Shown here piece after piece: positions 1-6,979 of a stretch of DNA of 64,000 nucleotides (positions are counted from its first letter, which is position 1; the number at the start of each line of letters is the position of its first letter). The stretch covers positions 1,488,001-1,552,000 of the forward strand of contig CAWEQI010000003.1 of the NCBI GenBank assembly GCA_963811255.1, written 5' to 3'. The translations under genes were made by a program, and so were the position numbers. This stretch comes from Croceibacterium_B sp963811255. Its GTDB lineage: Bacteria > Pseudomonadota > Alphaproteobacteria > Sphingomonadales > Sphingomonadaceae. The notes beneath the pieces are model-generated. The model was not told the origin of the DNA. It ran no database searches and worked only from the letters and a program-made list of their open reading frames with translations.

Positions 1-957
1 GGGCTGTTCAAGGGCAATATCGCCAGCCAGGTGGGCGAGCTTTACGGGCCCAACGACCTGCGCCGGGCGATGGCCTTCCAGATTTTCTACATCGCGATCC
101 AGATCAGCGTGATCGTCGCGCCGCTGATCTCGGGCACCCTCGGCGAAGAGGTCGGCTGGCACTACGGCTTCGGCTGCGCCGGCGTGGTGATGGTGCTCGG
201 GCTGCTGCTCTATCTCAGGGCGAAGCCGTACCTGCCGGCGGATCGGCGCGATCTCCCCGCCGCATCGGCAGCCAAGCCGAAGAGCTTCGAAAAGGGCGAC
301 GGCGCCCGGATTCTCGCCATCGTCCTGCTGATCCCGGCGCTGGCGGTTTCGCTGCTGCCGAATCAGGAGATCTTCAACGCCTATCTCGTGTGGGCCGATC
401 AGCAGTTCGACCTGGTGTTCTTCGGCTTCAAGGTGCCGACCACATGGATGATCACGCTCGATTCGGCGATGAGCTTCGTGACCCTGGTCGGGATCACCGC
501 GTTCTGGAAATGGTGGGGCGACAGCGGCCGGCGCGAGCCCGACGAGCTGGGCAAGCTGATCATCGGCAGCGGGTTCAGTATCGCCGGCGCGCTGTGCCTG
601 TATATCGCGGCGGTGACGCAGGGCTCGGGCAAAATCGGCCTGTTCTGGCCGGTGATGTTCCACTTCTTCAACGACATGGGCTTCGGCCATATCCTGCCGG
701 TAAGCCTGGCGCTGGTATCGAAGGTCTCGCCGAAACGGATGCTGGCGACCTCCGTCGGCCTCTACTACCTCGCCTTCTTCCTCTCGAACTACGTGGTCGG
801 CGTGGTCGGCGGGTGGTACTCGACAATGCCGACGCCGCAGTTCTGGTTGGTTCATGTCGGCGCGGCCGCCGTCGGGTTGGTCGCCTTCGTGTTCTTCAAG
901 CTGTTCCTGTCGCACCGGTTCGCGGACGACCAGCGCGCGGGCGCAGCTCCCGCCTGA
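1..957 (+). CDS. POT-family proton/oligopeptide transporter, 3' part
   Basis: The reading frame is open from base 1, so the gene begins outside the window; 318 residues remain. The start GLFKGNIASQVGELY and the later segment FNDMGFGHILPVSLALVSKV are typical of the proton-dependent oligopeptide (PTR2/POT) branch of the major facilitator superfamily, which imports di- and tripeptides across the inner membrane with protons. About eight hydrophobic helices are visible, and the protein ends in a short charged tail. A GTG at 31 is an internal codon rather than a start, because homology continues upstream of it. It converges on the ornithine decarboxylase gene with a 15-base gap. Substrate is inferred from the family only. 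Confidence 0.85.
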   Translation, partial: GLFKGNIASQVGELYGPNDLRRAMAFQIFYIAIQISVIVAPLISGTLGEEVGWHYGFGCAGVVMVLGLLLYLRAKPYLPADRRDLPAASAAKPKSFEKGDGARILAIVLLIPALAVSLLPNQEIFNAYLVWADQQFDLVFFGFKVPTTWMITLDSAMSFVTLVGITAFWKWWGDSGRREPDELGKLIIGSGFSIAGALCLYIAAVTQGSGKIGLFWPVMFHFFNDMGFGHILPVSLALVSKVSPKRMLATSVGLYYLAFFLSNYVVGVVGGWYSTMPTPQFWLVHVGAAAVGLVAFVFFKLFLSHRFADDQRAGAAPA

Positions 958-972
958 GCGCTGCCAAGCCGC

Positions 973-2160
973 TCAGCGCAAGCTGACGACGTTGTCGCTG
1001 ACGCGCTGGTCCGGCCGGCCGGTGTAGAGGCTCGCCATCGGCTCGTCGCTCACCGTCACCGCAAGCGCCTCGCCGAAGCCGTTGAAGCCGGTCTTCATCG
1101 CCGCGCCGTAGGCCCCGAGCATGCCGATCTCGATGTAATCGCCGGCCTGGATGTCCGCCGGCAGCAGGAACGGGCCCTTCATGTAGTCGGCGTCGTCGCA
1201 GGTCGGACCGTAGAACGAAAATTCGGCCAGCGGCTGGGTCAGGTCGTCCTCGAGCGCGCGCACCGGAAAGCGCCAGGCGACGTGCGCGGCGTCGAACAGC
1301 GCGCCGTACGAGCCGTCGTTGATGTACAGCTCCTCGCCGCGTCGCTTCTCGACCTTGACGATCAGGCTCGAATACTCGGCGCACAGCGCGCGGCCCGGCT
1401 CGCACCACAGCTCGGCCGAATAGGAAATCGGCAGCTGCTCGAAATGGCGGGCGATCAGCGCGAAGTAGTCCTCCAGCGGCGGCGGCTCCATCCCCGGATA
1501 CCAGCTCGGGAACCCGCCGCCGACATCGACGATGTCGACCGTCACCGCCGCCTCGGCGATCGCCGCGCGGACCCGCTCGAGCGCCTGGACGTAGGCGAAC
1601 GGAGTCATCGCCTGGCTGCCGACGTGGAAACACAGGCCGAGCGCGTCGCAATGCTGCCGCACCGCGCGCAGCAGCGGCGCGGCGTCGGCAAGGTCAATGC
1701 CGAACTTGGAGGCCAGCGACAGTTCTGAGAACTCGGACGATACCCGCAGACGCACCAGCAGGTTCAGATCCTTCGCGCCGCCGGTCGCTTCGACGATCTT
1801 CGCCAGCTCCTCGGGCGTATCGAGGCTGAACGTGCGCACCCCGTGCTGATGGTAGGCTTCGCCGATCGCGCTCTTCGTCTTGACCGGGTGCATGAAGCAC
1901 AGCGTCGCCGCCGGCAGCAGCGAGCGCACCAGCCGCACCTCGGCGATCGAGGCCACGTCGAAATGGGTGATCCCGGAATCCCACAGCACCTGCAGCAAGT
2001 CGGGCGAGGGATTGGCCTTCACCGCATACATCGCCTGCCCCGGAAACTTCTCGGCGAAGAAACGGGCGGCGCGCGCAGCGGCGTGCGGGCGGTTGAGGAT
2101 GACCGGCTGATCCGGCGAAAATTCGCGGGCTACAGACGATGCGTCAGGGTAGATGAGCAA
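973..2160 (-). CDS. ornithine decarboxylase, alanine-racemase fold (PLP)
   Basis: This 395-residue enzyme removes the carboxyl group of ornithine (possibly also lysine) to give putrescine. MYAVKANPSP holds the PLP lysine (about K48), followed by HVGSQ, the phosphate-binding EPGRALCAE and the late GPTCDDADY motif with the active-site Cys-Asp, all as in fold-III decarboxylases. The frame stays open upstream to 2334, but I choose the TTG at 2160: GGAGG sits 11 bases upstream of it, and family homology begins here. An in-frame ATG at 2220 would add an Arg-rich 20-residue tail and has no Shine-Dalgarno sequence. The DHS-like gene lies upstream on the same strand, suggesting putrescine is passed to it. 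A promoter and a leader helix are listed separately. Confidence 0.88.
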   Translation of the reverse strand: MLIYPDASSVAREFSPDQPVILNRPHAAARAARFFAEKFPGQAMYAVKANPSPDLLQVLWDSGITHFDVASIAEVRLVRSLLPAATLCFMHPVKTKSAIGEAYHQHGVRTFSLDTPEELAKIVEATGGAKDLNLLVRLRVSSEFSELSLASKFGIDLADAAPLLRAVRQHCDALGLCFHVGSQAMTPFAYVQALERVRAAIAEAAVTVDIVDVGGGFPSWYPGMEPPPLEDYFALIARHFEQLPISYSAELWCEPGRALCAEYSSLIVKVEKRRGEELYINDGSYGALFDAAHVAWRFPVRALEDDLTQPLAEFSFYGPTCDDADYMKGPFLLPADIQAGDYIEIGMLGAYGAAMKTGFNGFGEALAVTVSDEPMASLYTGRPDQRVSDNVVSLR

Positions 2161-2165
2161 CTCAA

Positions 2166-2217
2166 GGGACCTCCGAAGTCGTCGTGAACGAAAGCTGCCT
2201 TGCGGTTTGGAAGTCCC
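2166..2217 (-). promoter_or_regulatory. leader helix masking the ornithine decarboxylase Shine-Dalgarno
   Basis: In the transcript, GGGACUUCC (2217-2209) can pair with GGAGGUCCC (2174-2166) over nine consecutive pairs, one of them U.G, closing a 34-base loop. The second arm contains the only good Shine-Dalgarno sequence for the TTG start at 2160, so the helix would block initiation unless opened. Alphaproteobacterial ornithine decarboxylase genes are known to carry a conserved leader (Rfam speF motif); whether this is that motif I cannot test here. Confidence 0.5.
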
Positions 2218-2236
2218 CATGGGGCAGCGGACGGCG

Positions 2237-2264
2237 CATATATTCCGCTGATGGCGAACTGCAA
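2237..2264 (-). promoter_or_regulatory. candidate sigma-70 promoter for ornithine decarboxylase
   Basis: On the minus strand TTGCAG (2264-2259) is followed after 16 bases by TATATG (2242-2237). Transcription would start near 2230 and give a leader of about 70 nucleotides containing the helix at 2166-2217. The region is noticeably richer in A+T than its surroundings. Confidence 0.4.
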
Positions 2265-2318
2265 GGAAAAACCGTGCGAGCCGTGGCTTAATGTAGGTTA
2301 GCCGACGCCGGCGGACGG

Positions 2319-2354
2319 GCCCTCCCTCTACCACCTCGCGCTTGCGGGAGGGGG
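2319..2354. repeat. imperfect palindromic intergenic repeat
   Basis: CCCTCCC and GGGAGGG arms flank about 17 bases, next to GCTTGCGGGAGG, in the gap between the DHS-like and ornithine decarboxylase genes. The arms match the palindromes at 44584-44707, so this looks like one copy of a dispersed intergenic repeat. It could also end transcription of the DHS-like gene. Confidence 0.5.
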
Positions 2355-2379
2355 CATGGGATGGGTCATGTCAAGAGGG

Positions 2380-3438
2380 TCAGTCCTTGCCGAACAGCTT
2401 CGCCCAGCGCCGCGGTTCGCGGGCCTTCCACGCCCCGCGGTGCCAGGCATCGCTGGCCAGCAGCGGCATCACGCTGCCGGCCTCGGCGAAGACCATCTGC
2501 TCGATCGCGGTCGAGACCTTGCCCCAGCTCGCGGCCTCCTGCAGCGTCGAGGACGAACAGGCCCCGTCGCGCACGTCGGCGACGGTGATCTGCACCGCGT
2601 ACTTGTGCACCGAAACGTCCTCGTGGCCGAGGATCTCGGCGCAGACGACGGTGTCCTGAATGAAGTTCTTCGGTACCCCGCCGCCGATCATCAACAGGCC
2701 GGAATCGCCGCTCTCAATCTTGATCTGCGTGAGCTCGCGGAAATCGGCCACCGCGTCGATCATCGCGTAAGGCTTGCCCTCGGCGATGCGGTCGACCTGG
2801 TGCTTGACTAGGCCGAACCCGGCCGAGCTGTCGACGAACGCCGGGCAGAAGATCGGCACGTCGTGCTCATAGGCGAGCTTGACGAGGCTGTTGTCCTTCT
2901 TGCCGTGCTCGGCGAGGTACTTGCCCATCTCGCGGATGAAGGCGCGGCTCGAATAGGCTTTCGGCTCGAGTTCGTTGGCGATCTTGTTGATCGTGAAGTC
3001 GCAGTCCTGCAGCTGCTCTTCGTCGATGTAGGTGTCGTAGATGCGGTCGATGTAAAGAGAGCGCAGGGTATCGTCGTCCGGCACCTCGAGCGCCTGGTAG
3101 TGCTTGTGGCCGAGCCCTTCGAAGAAATCCATGTCGACGATGGTAGCGCCCGTAGCGACGACGCAATCCACCATGTTCGAGCGCACCAGTTCGGCATAGA
3201 GGTCCATGCAGCCCGCGGCGCTGGTCGAACCGGCGACGACCAGGAAGATCGTGCAGTCCGGGTCCTCGAGCATCTGGTTGTAGATGCGGGTCGCGCGGGC
3301 GAGATCGCGGCTGGTGAAGCTCATCTTGCCCATCGCGTCGATCAGCGGGCGCGCGTCGTACTCGCGGATGTCGATGTGCTCGACCTTGGTGGAGAGCAGC
3401 TCGGCCTTGCGCGTATCGTTGATCTGGGTGTCGTTCAT
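2380..3438 (-). CDS. deoxyhypusine synthase-like enzyme, probable homospermidine synthase
   Basis: The 352-residue protein is a full-length deoxyhypusine synthase homologue. It carries the NAD-binding segment LVVAGSTSAAG, the VATGATIVDMD motif, and the catalytic lysine in EAASWGKVST (about K307), which forms the imine with the aminobutyl group. Bacteria have no eIF5A, so bacterial members act on free amines; several were shown to make sym-homospermidine from putrescine. With ornithine decarboxylase directly downstream, putrescine to homospermidine is the likely reaction, though guanidino-polyamine products are known in some bacteria. An in-frame TTG at 3450 is possible, but the ATG at 3438 fits the family better. 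No strong Shine-Dalgarno sequence is visible. Confidence 0.82.
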   Translation of the reverse strand: MNDTQINDTRKAELLSTKVEHIDIREYDARPLIDAMGKMSFTSRDLARATRIYNQMLEDPDCTIFLVVAGSTSAAGCMDLYAELVRSNMVDCVVATGATIVDMDFFEGLGHKHYQALEVPDDDTLRSLYIDRIYDTYIDEEQLQDCDFTINKIANELEPKAYSSRAFIREMGKYLAEHGKKDNSLVKLAYEHDVPIFCPAFVDSSAGFGLVKHQVDRIAEGKPYAMIDAVADFRELTQIKIESGDSGLLMIGGGVPKNFIQDTVVCAEILGHEDVSVHKYAVQITVADVRDGACSSSTLQEAASWGKVSTAIEQMVFAEAGSVMPLLASDAWHRGAWKAREPRRWAKLFGKD

Positions 3439-3555
3439 GCTCGGGTCCAATCTCGGGTCATTCGGGCAACGGGTGCATTTGCGCGCGGGTTCCCCCGAAG
3501 GGCGCGCCCGTTAGACGCTGGAGGGCCGCGCGTAAATATGCCACGTCGCGGGTGT

Positions 3556-4533
3556 ATGACGGACGGGATAGCAATGCGTGCGCCGACGCGCGAGGGGGTG
3601 CTGAGGGCGGCCGAGAAAGTCGCCGAGATCCTGCCGCCGACGCCGCTGCTGCCGGTCGAGATCGGCGGCGCGCAGTGCTGGGCGAAGGCGGAGAGCCTGC
3701 AGCCGATCGGCGCATTCAAGATCAGAGGTGCGTGGAACCGGATCAGCGAGCTTTCGGCAGAACAGCGCGCCCGCGGCGTGGTCGGCGTGTCGAGCGGCAA
3801 TCACGCGCAAGGTGCCGCCTGGGCGGCGAGGAAACTGCGCATCCGGGCGACCATCGTCATGCCGACCGACGCGCCGGAAGTGAAGCTCGCCAACGTCCGC
3901 GCGCTCGGCGCCAGTGTCGTGACCTATGACCGGAGAAACGGCGACCGCGACGCTATCGCCGAGGCGATCCGCGACGAGACCGGGGCGACGCTGGTCCATG
4001 CCTATGCCGATCCGTGGGTGATCGAAGGCCAGGGCAGCGTCGGGATCGAAGCGGCGGCGCAACTGGCCGAGCGGGGCGTCGCGGGGCCGAGCCGCTTCAT
4101 CGCCCCGTGCGGCGGTGGCGGACTGTCGGCCGGGCTCGCCCTCGCCTGCCCCGACGCCGCGATCGTCCCGGTCGAGCCCATCGGCTGGGACGTGATCGGC
4201 CGGAGCCTGGCGCAAGGAGAACCGCTGCGCGTGGCGGCTGACGCGCCGGCGACGATCTGCGACTGCCTCCTCGCCCCCGTGGCGCGGGACACCAATCTCG
4301 CGGCGCTGAGAGGCCGCGTCGAGGCGAGCCTGACCGTCACCGATGCCGAAGTCCGCGCCGCCATGCGCTTCGCCTTTGACCGGCTGAGGCTGGTCCTCGA
4401 GCCCGGCGCGGCGGCCGGGTTGGCGGCGGTGCTGGCCGGCAAGGTCGCCGCCGATACCGCGACGGTGATCGTGCTTAGCGGCGGCAATGTCGACCCTGCG
4501 GCGTTCGCCCGCGTGATCGGCAGCCAAGACTAA
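3556..4533 (+). CDS. threonine/serine dehydratase-like PLP enzyme
   Basis: This 325-residue protein belongs to fold-type II PLP enzymes (threonine ammonia-lyase/serine dehydratase). GAFKIRGA supplies the PLP lysine (K55), SSGNHAQG (79-86) binds the substrate carboxylate, and CGGGG (185-189) holds the phosphate. The likely reaction is deamination of threonine to 2-oxobutanoate or of serine to pyruvate. There is no C-terminal ACT domain, so it is the catabolic, non-isoleucine-regulated form. An ATG at 3574 is an alternative start; neither has a strong Shine-Dalgarno sequence. Twenty-one bases separate it from the MAPEG gene. A racemase activity, known in some homologues, cannot be excluded. Confidence 0.8.
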   Translation: MTDGIAMRAPTREGVLRAAEKVAEILPPTPLLPVEIGGAQCWAKAESLQPIGAFKIRGAWNRISELSAEQRARGVVGVSSGNHAQGAAWAARKLRIRATIVMPTDAPEVKLANVRALGASVVTYDRRNGDRDAIAEAIRDETGATLVHAYADPWVIEGQGSVGIEAAAQLAERGVAGPSRFIAPCGGGGLSAGLALACPDAAIVPVEPIGWDVIGRSLAQGEPLRVAADAPATICDCLLAPVARDTNLAALRGRVEASLTVTDAEVRAAMRFAFDRLRLVLEPGAAAGLAAVLAGKVAADTATVIVLSGGNVDPAAFARVIGSQD

Positions 4534-4554
4534 TTTCCAGGAAAGGACAGCCTC

Positions 4555-4974
4555 ATGCCTGCAAACATTCTCACGCCCGCGGCGGTTCTGGTCGTCTGGA
4601 CCATCATCATGCTCGTGTGGATGGGCGCCACCCGCGGTCCGGCGTTGCGCAAGCTCGGGTTCGAGAAGCTCAAGCACGGTGCGCGCGGACAGGATCTTGA
4701 AGGACTGATCCCGGACGAGGTCAACTGGAAGGCGCACAACTACGTCAACCTGATGGAACAGCCGACGATCTTCTATGCGGCGGTGTTCATCCTGGTGCTG
4801 TCCGGCTACAGCCCCGTCGACGCGCTGCTGGCGTGGACCTACGTCTTCCTGCGCATTGCGCATTCGGTGTGGCAGGCCGCCATCAACCGCCAGCCCGTGC
4901 GGATGATGCTGTTCCTGCTGTCGAGCGCATTCCTGGCGGCACTGGCGCTGCGGGCGCTGGCGGCCACGCTCTGA
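4555..4974 (+). CDS. MAPEG-family membrane protein
   Basis: This 139-residue protein has four hydrophobic helices. The order of a first helix (5-25), a polar loop, VNWKAHNYVNLMEQPTIFYA and a final hydrophobic helix is that of the MAPEG family (membrane-associated proteins in eicosanoid and glutathione metabolism). Bacterial members are inner-membrane proteins, a few with glutathione transferase or peroxidase activity; the substrate here is unknown. GGAAAGGA upstream of the ATG is a fair ribosome-binding site. It follows the dehydratase closely and may share its transcript. Confidence 0.8.
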   Translation: MPANILTPAAVLVVWTIIMLVWMGATRGPALRKLGFEKLKHGARGQDLEGLIPDEVNWKAHNYVNLMEQPTIFYAAVFILVLSGYSPVDALLAWTYVFLRIAHSVWQAAINRQPVRMMLFLLSSAFLAALALRALAATL

Positions 4975-5123
4975 CCGCCCATGGCAAGGGCGCAGGAGTC
5001 GGGCCATGCTGCCATCGCGGCGTTCTGAACCGCTAGGGACGATCCCCTAACACGGCCACAGGCCGGTGCGCATCCGCAGCGGCTATCGCCTGAAGTAGGA
5101 CCTGGACTGGGGAGCAATCGGCC

Positions 5124-5569
5124 ATGGCATTCGTCCTGGTCATCGACGGCAACCACACCCTCGCCGCGCGCGCTTCGGACGTGCTGATCGCGGCCGGCCA
5201 CGCGTGCGGATGGGTAACCGGCATCGCGCAGGCCATGACCCTGATGCGCTGGCGCGCTCCCGACCTGATGCTGCTCGACCACAACTGCCCGGCGCCGACG
5301 GCGGCGCCTTGCCGCAAACCCTGCGTCGCGCCGCGAACGCGCCCGACCTGCCGATCATCCTGCTGACGACCGGCGCGCGCGGCGAGCCGCACGACGCCTC
5401 GATCGTCGATCACATCGGAAAGCCATTCGATCCCCGCTACCTCGTCTGGCGCGTCGATCATGCCCTCGAGGCGCGTGCCGAACGCGAGCCGTTGATGGAC
5501 GAAGCGGAGGACGCCGATTCGGCTGTGCCGCGCGACTTCGATTCCGGCTTTCTGTGCTCGACCACGTAG
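5124..5569 (+). pseudogene. response-regulator receiver domain gene with -1 frameshift
   Basis: The first frame gives a receiver start (VLVIDGN, then LMLLDHNCP with the likely phospho-acceptor Asp) and loses homology near 5290. The frame beginning at 5204 continues it (GGALPQTLRR, then PIILLTTGA with the switch Thr and HIGKPFDP with the conserved Lys). Adding one base in the C/G run at 5288-5294 restores a 148-residue single-domain regulator. One residue of the N-terminal acidic pair is Gly, so phosphorylation may be weak even if the gene is intact. The indel may be real decay or a sequence error. A sensor kinase is not adjacent. Confidence 0.65.
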
Positions 5570-5577
5570 GAACCCTG

Positions 5578-6960
5578 TCAGCGCGCCGCTGCCAGATCGC
5601 CGGTGAAGTTCTCGGTCCAGCGCTGGACGTTGTCCTCGCGCACGGTGACGATCAGCTGTTGCCAGCGTTCGCGCCGTTCGGCGGGGTCCATCTCGAGCGC
5701 CAGCTGGATGTTATGGGCGATGTCGTCCGGGCTGTAGGGATTGACCAGCAGGGCCGCGTCGAGCTGCTGCGCCGCGCCGGCGAAGCGCGAGAGGATCAGA
5801 ACCCCCGGGTCGTCTGGATCCTGCGCGGCGACGTATTCCTTGGCGACCAGGTTCATCCCGTCGCGCAACGGCGTCACCAGCGCGATCTTGCACGCCTGGA
5901 AGATGCCGAACAGCTCGGCCGCGGTGTGGCCTTGGTTGACGTAACGGATTGGCACGATGTCGATTCGGCTGCGGGCGCCGTTGATCTGCCCGGCCTTCTG
6001 CTCGAGCGTCTCGCGGATGTCCTGGTACGAACCGATATCGGCCCGGCTCGGCGGAGCGATCTGGATGAACACCAGGTCCTGGACCCGCTCGGGATACCGG
6101 TCGAAGAAGCGGCCGATGCCGTCGAGCTTCTCCGGCAGCCCTTTCGAATAGTCGAGCCGGTCGACCCCGATCATCGCCGTCCTGCGGCGCGTACTCGACA
6201 GAATGCGTTGGGCGGTCTGACGCGCGACACCATCGAAGCGCAGCGCGCTGAAGTGCTCGTAATCGATGCCGATGGGATAGGCTCGCGCGATCACCGCCTT
6301 GCCTTCGAACTCGATCCGGCCGGTTGCCTCGTCGATCTCGGCACCGAGCTCCTTCGAGCAGTAATGCAGGAAGCTTTCGAGCCACTCGTTGCACTGGAAG
6401 CCGACGAGATCGTACTCCAGCATCGTCCGCACCAGCCGCTCATGATACGGCAGCGAGACGAACAGGCGGGTCGGGGGCCATGGAGTGTGGAGGAAGAACC
6501 CCATGCGGTTGTTGAACCCGCGCGAACGCAGACGCTCGCCGAGCGGGATCAGGTGATAATCATGGACCCAGATCAGGTCGCCCGGCTCGATCATCGGCGC
6601 GACGCTGGCGGCGAAGCGCTCGTTGACCCGCTCGTAGCCGACGCCGTAGTCGCGCTCGTACTCGGTCAGGTCGACGCGATAATGGAATAGCGGCCACAGC
6701 GTCGAATTGGCGTAGCCATTGTAATATTCTTCGACGTCCTGCGGCGCGAGGTCGATCGTCGCCATGGTGACCCCATCGTAGGTCCCTACCGTCGGCTCGT
6801 CGGCCGGATCGTCGACTTCCTTACCCGACCAGCCGAACCACATGCCGCCGGCCTTCTTGAGGGCGGCGGTAAGCGCTCCCGCCAGTCCGCCCTGCGCACC
6901 CGCCCGGCCGCGCGCCTGGGGTACGGCGACGCGGTTGGAGATGACGACAAGGCGGTTCAC
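5578..6960 (-). CDS. otsA: trehalose-6-phosphate synthase
   Basis: This 460-residue GT20 enzyme joins UDP-glucose and glucose-6-phosphate to trehalose-6-phosphate. The start MNRLVVISNRVAVP, the WVHDYHLIPLGE segment, FFLHTPWPP, VDRLDYSKGLPEKL and the late TPLRDGMNLVAKEYVA are the standard signature blocks in order, and the length is normal. The start codon is GTG at 6960. It is the last gene of a three-gene minus-strand operon (otsB, GH15 hydrolase, otsA), 19 bases after the hydrolase. The role is synthesis of the compatible solute trehalose under osmotic or desiccation stress. Confidence 0.95.
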   Translation of the reverse strand: MNRLVVISNRVAVPQARGRAGAQGGLAGALTAALKKAGGMWFGWSGKEVDDPADEPTVGTYDGVTMATIDLAPQDVEEYYNGYANSTLWPLFHYRVDLTEYERDYGVGYERVNERFAASVAPMIEPGDLIWVHDYHLIPLGERLRSRGFNNRMGFFLHTPWPPTRLFVSLPYHERLVRTMLEYDLVGFQCNEWLESFLHYCSKELGAEIDEATGRIEFEGKAVIARAYPIGIDYEHFSALRFDGVARQTAQRILSSTRRRTAMIGVDRLDYSKGLPEKLDGIGRFFDRYPERVQDLVFIQIAPPSRADIGSYQDIRETLEQKAGQINGARSRIDIVPIRYVNQGHTAAELFGIFQACKIALVTPLRDGMNLVAKEYVAAQDPDDPGVLILSRFAGAAQQLDAALLVNPYSPDDIAHNIQLALEMDPAERRERWQQLIVTVREDNVQRWTENFTGDLAAAR

Positions 6961-6979
6961 TGTGCTTTTGAAAGCTCAC

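Noticed and set aside
2161..2220. A longer ornithine decarboxylase starting at the ATG at 2220.
   Set aside because: No Shine-Dalgarno sequence precedes it, the added residues are Arg-rich and not conserved, and the TTG at 2160 has GGAGG at good spacing.
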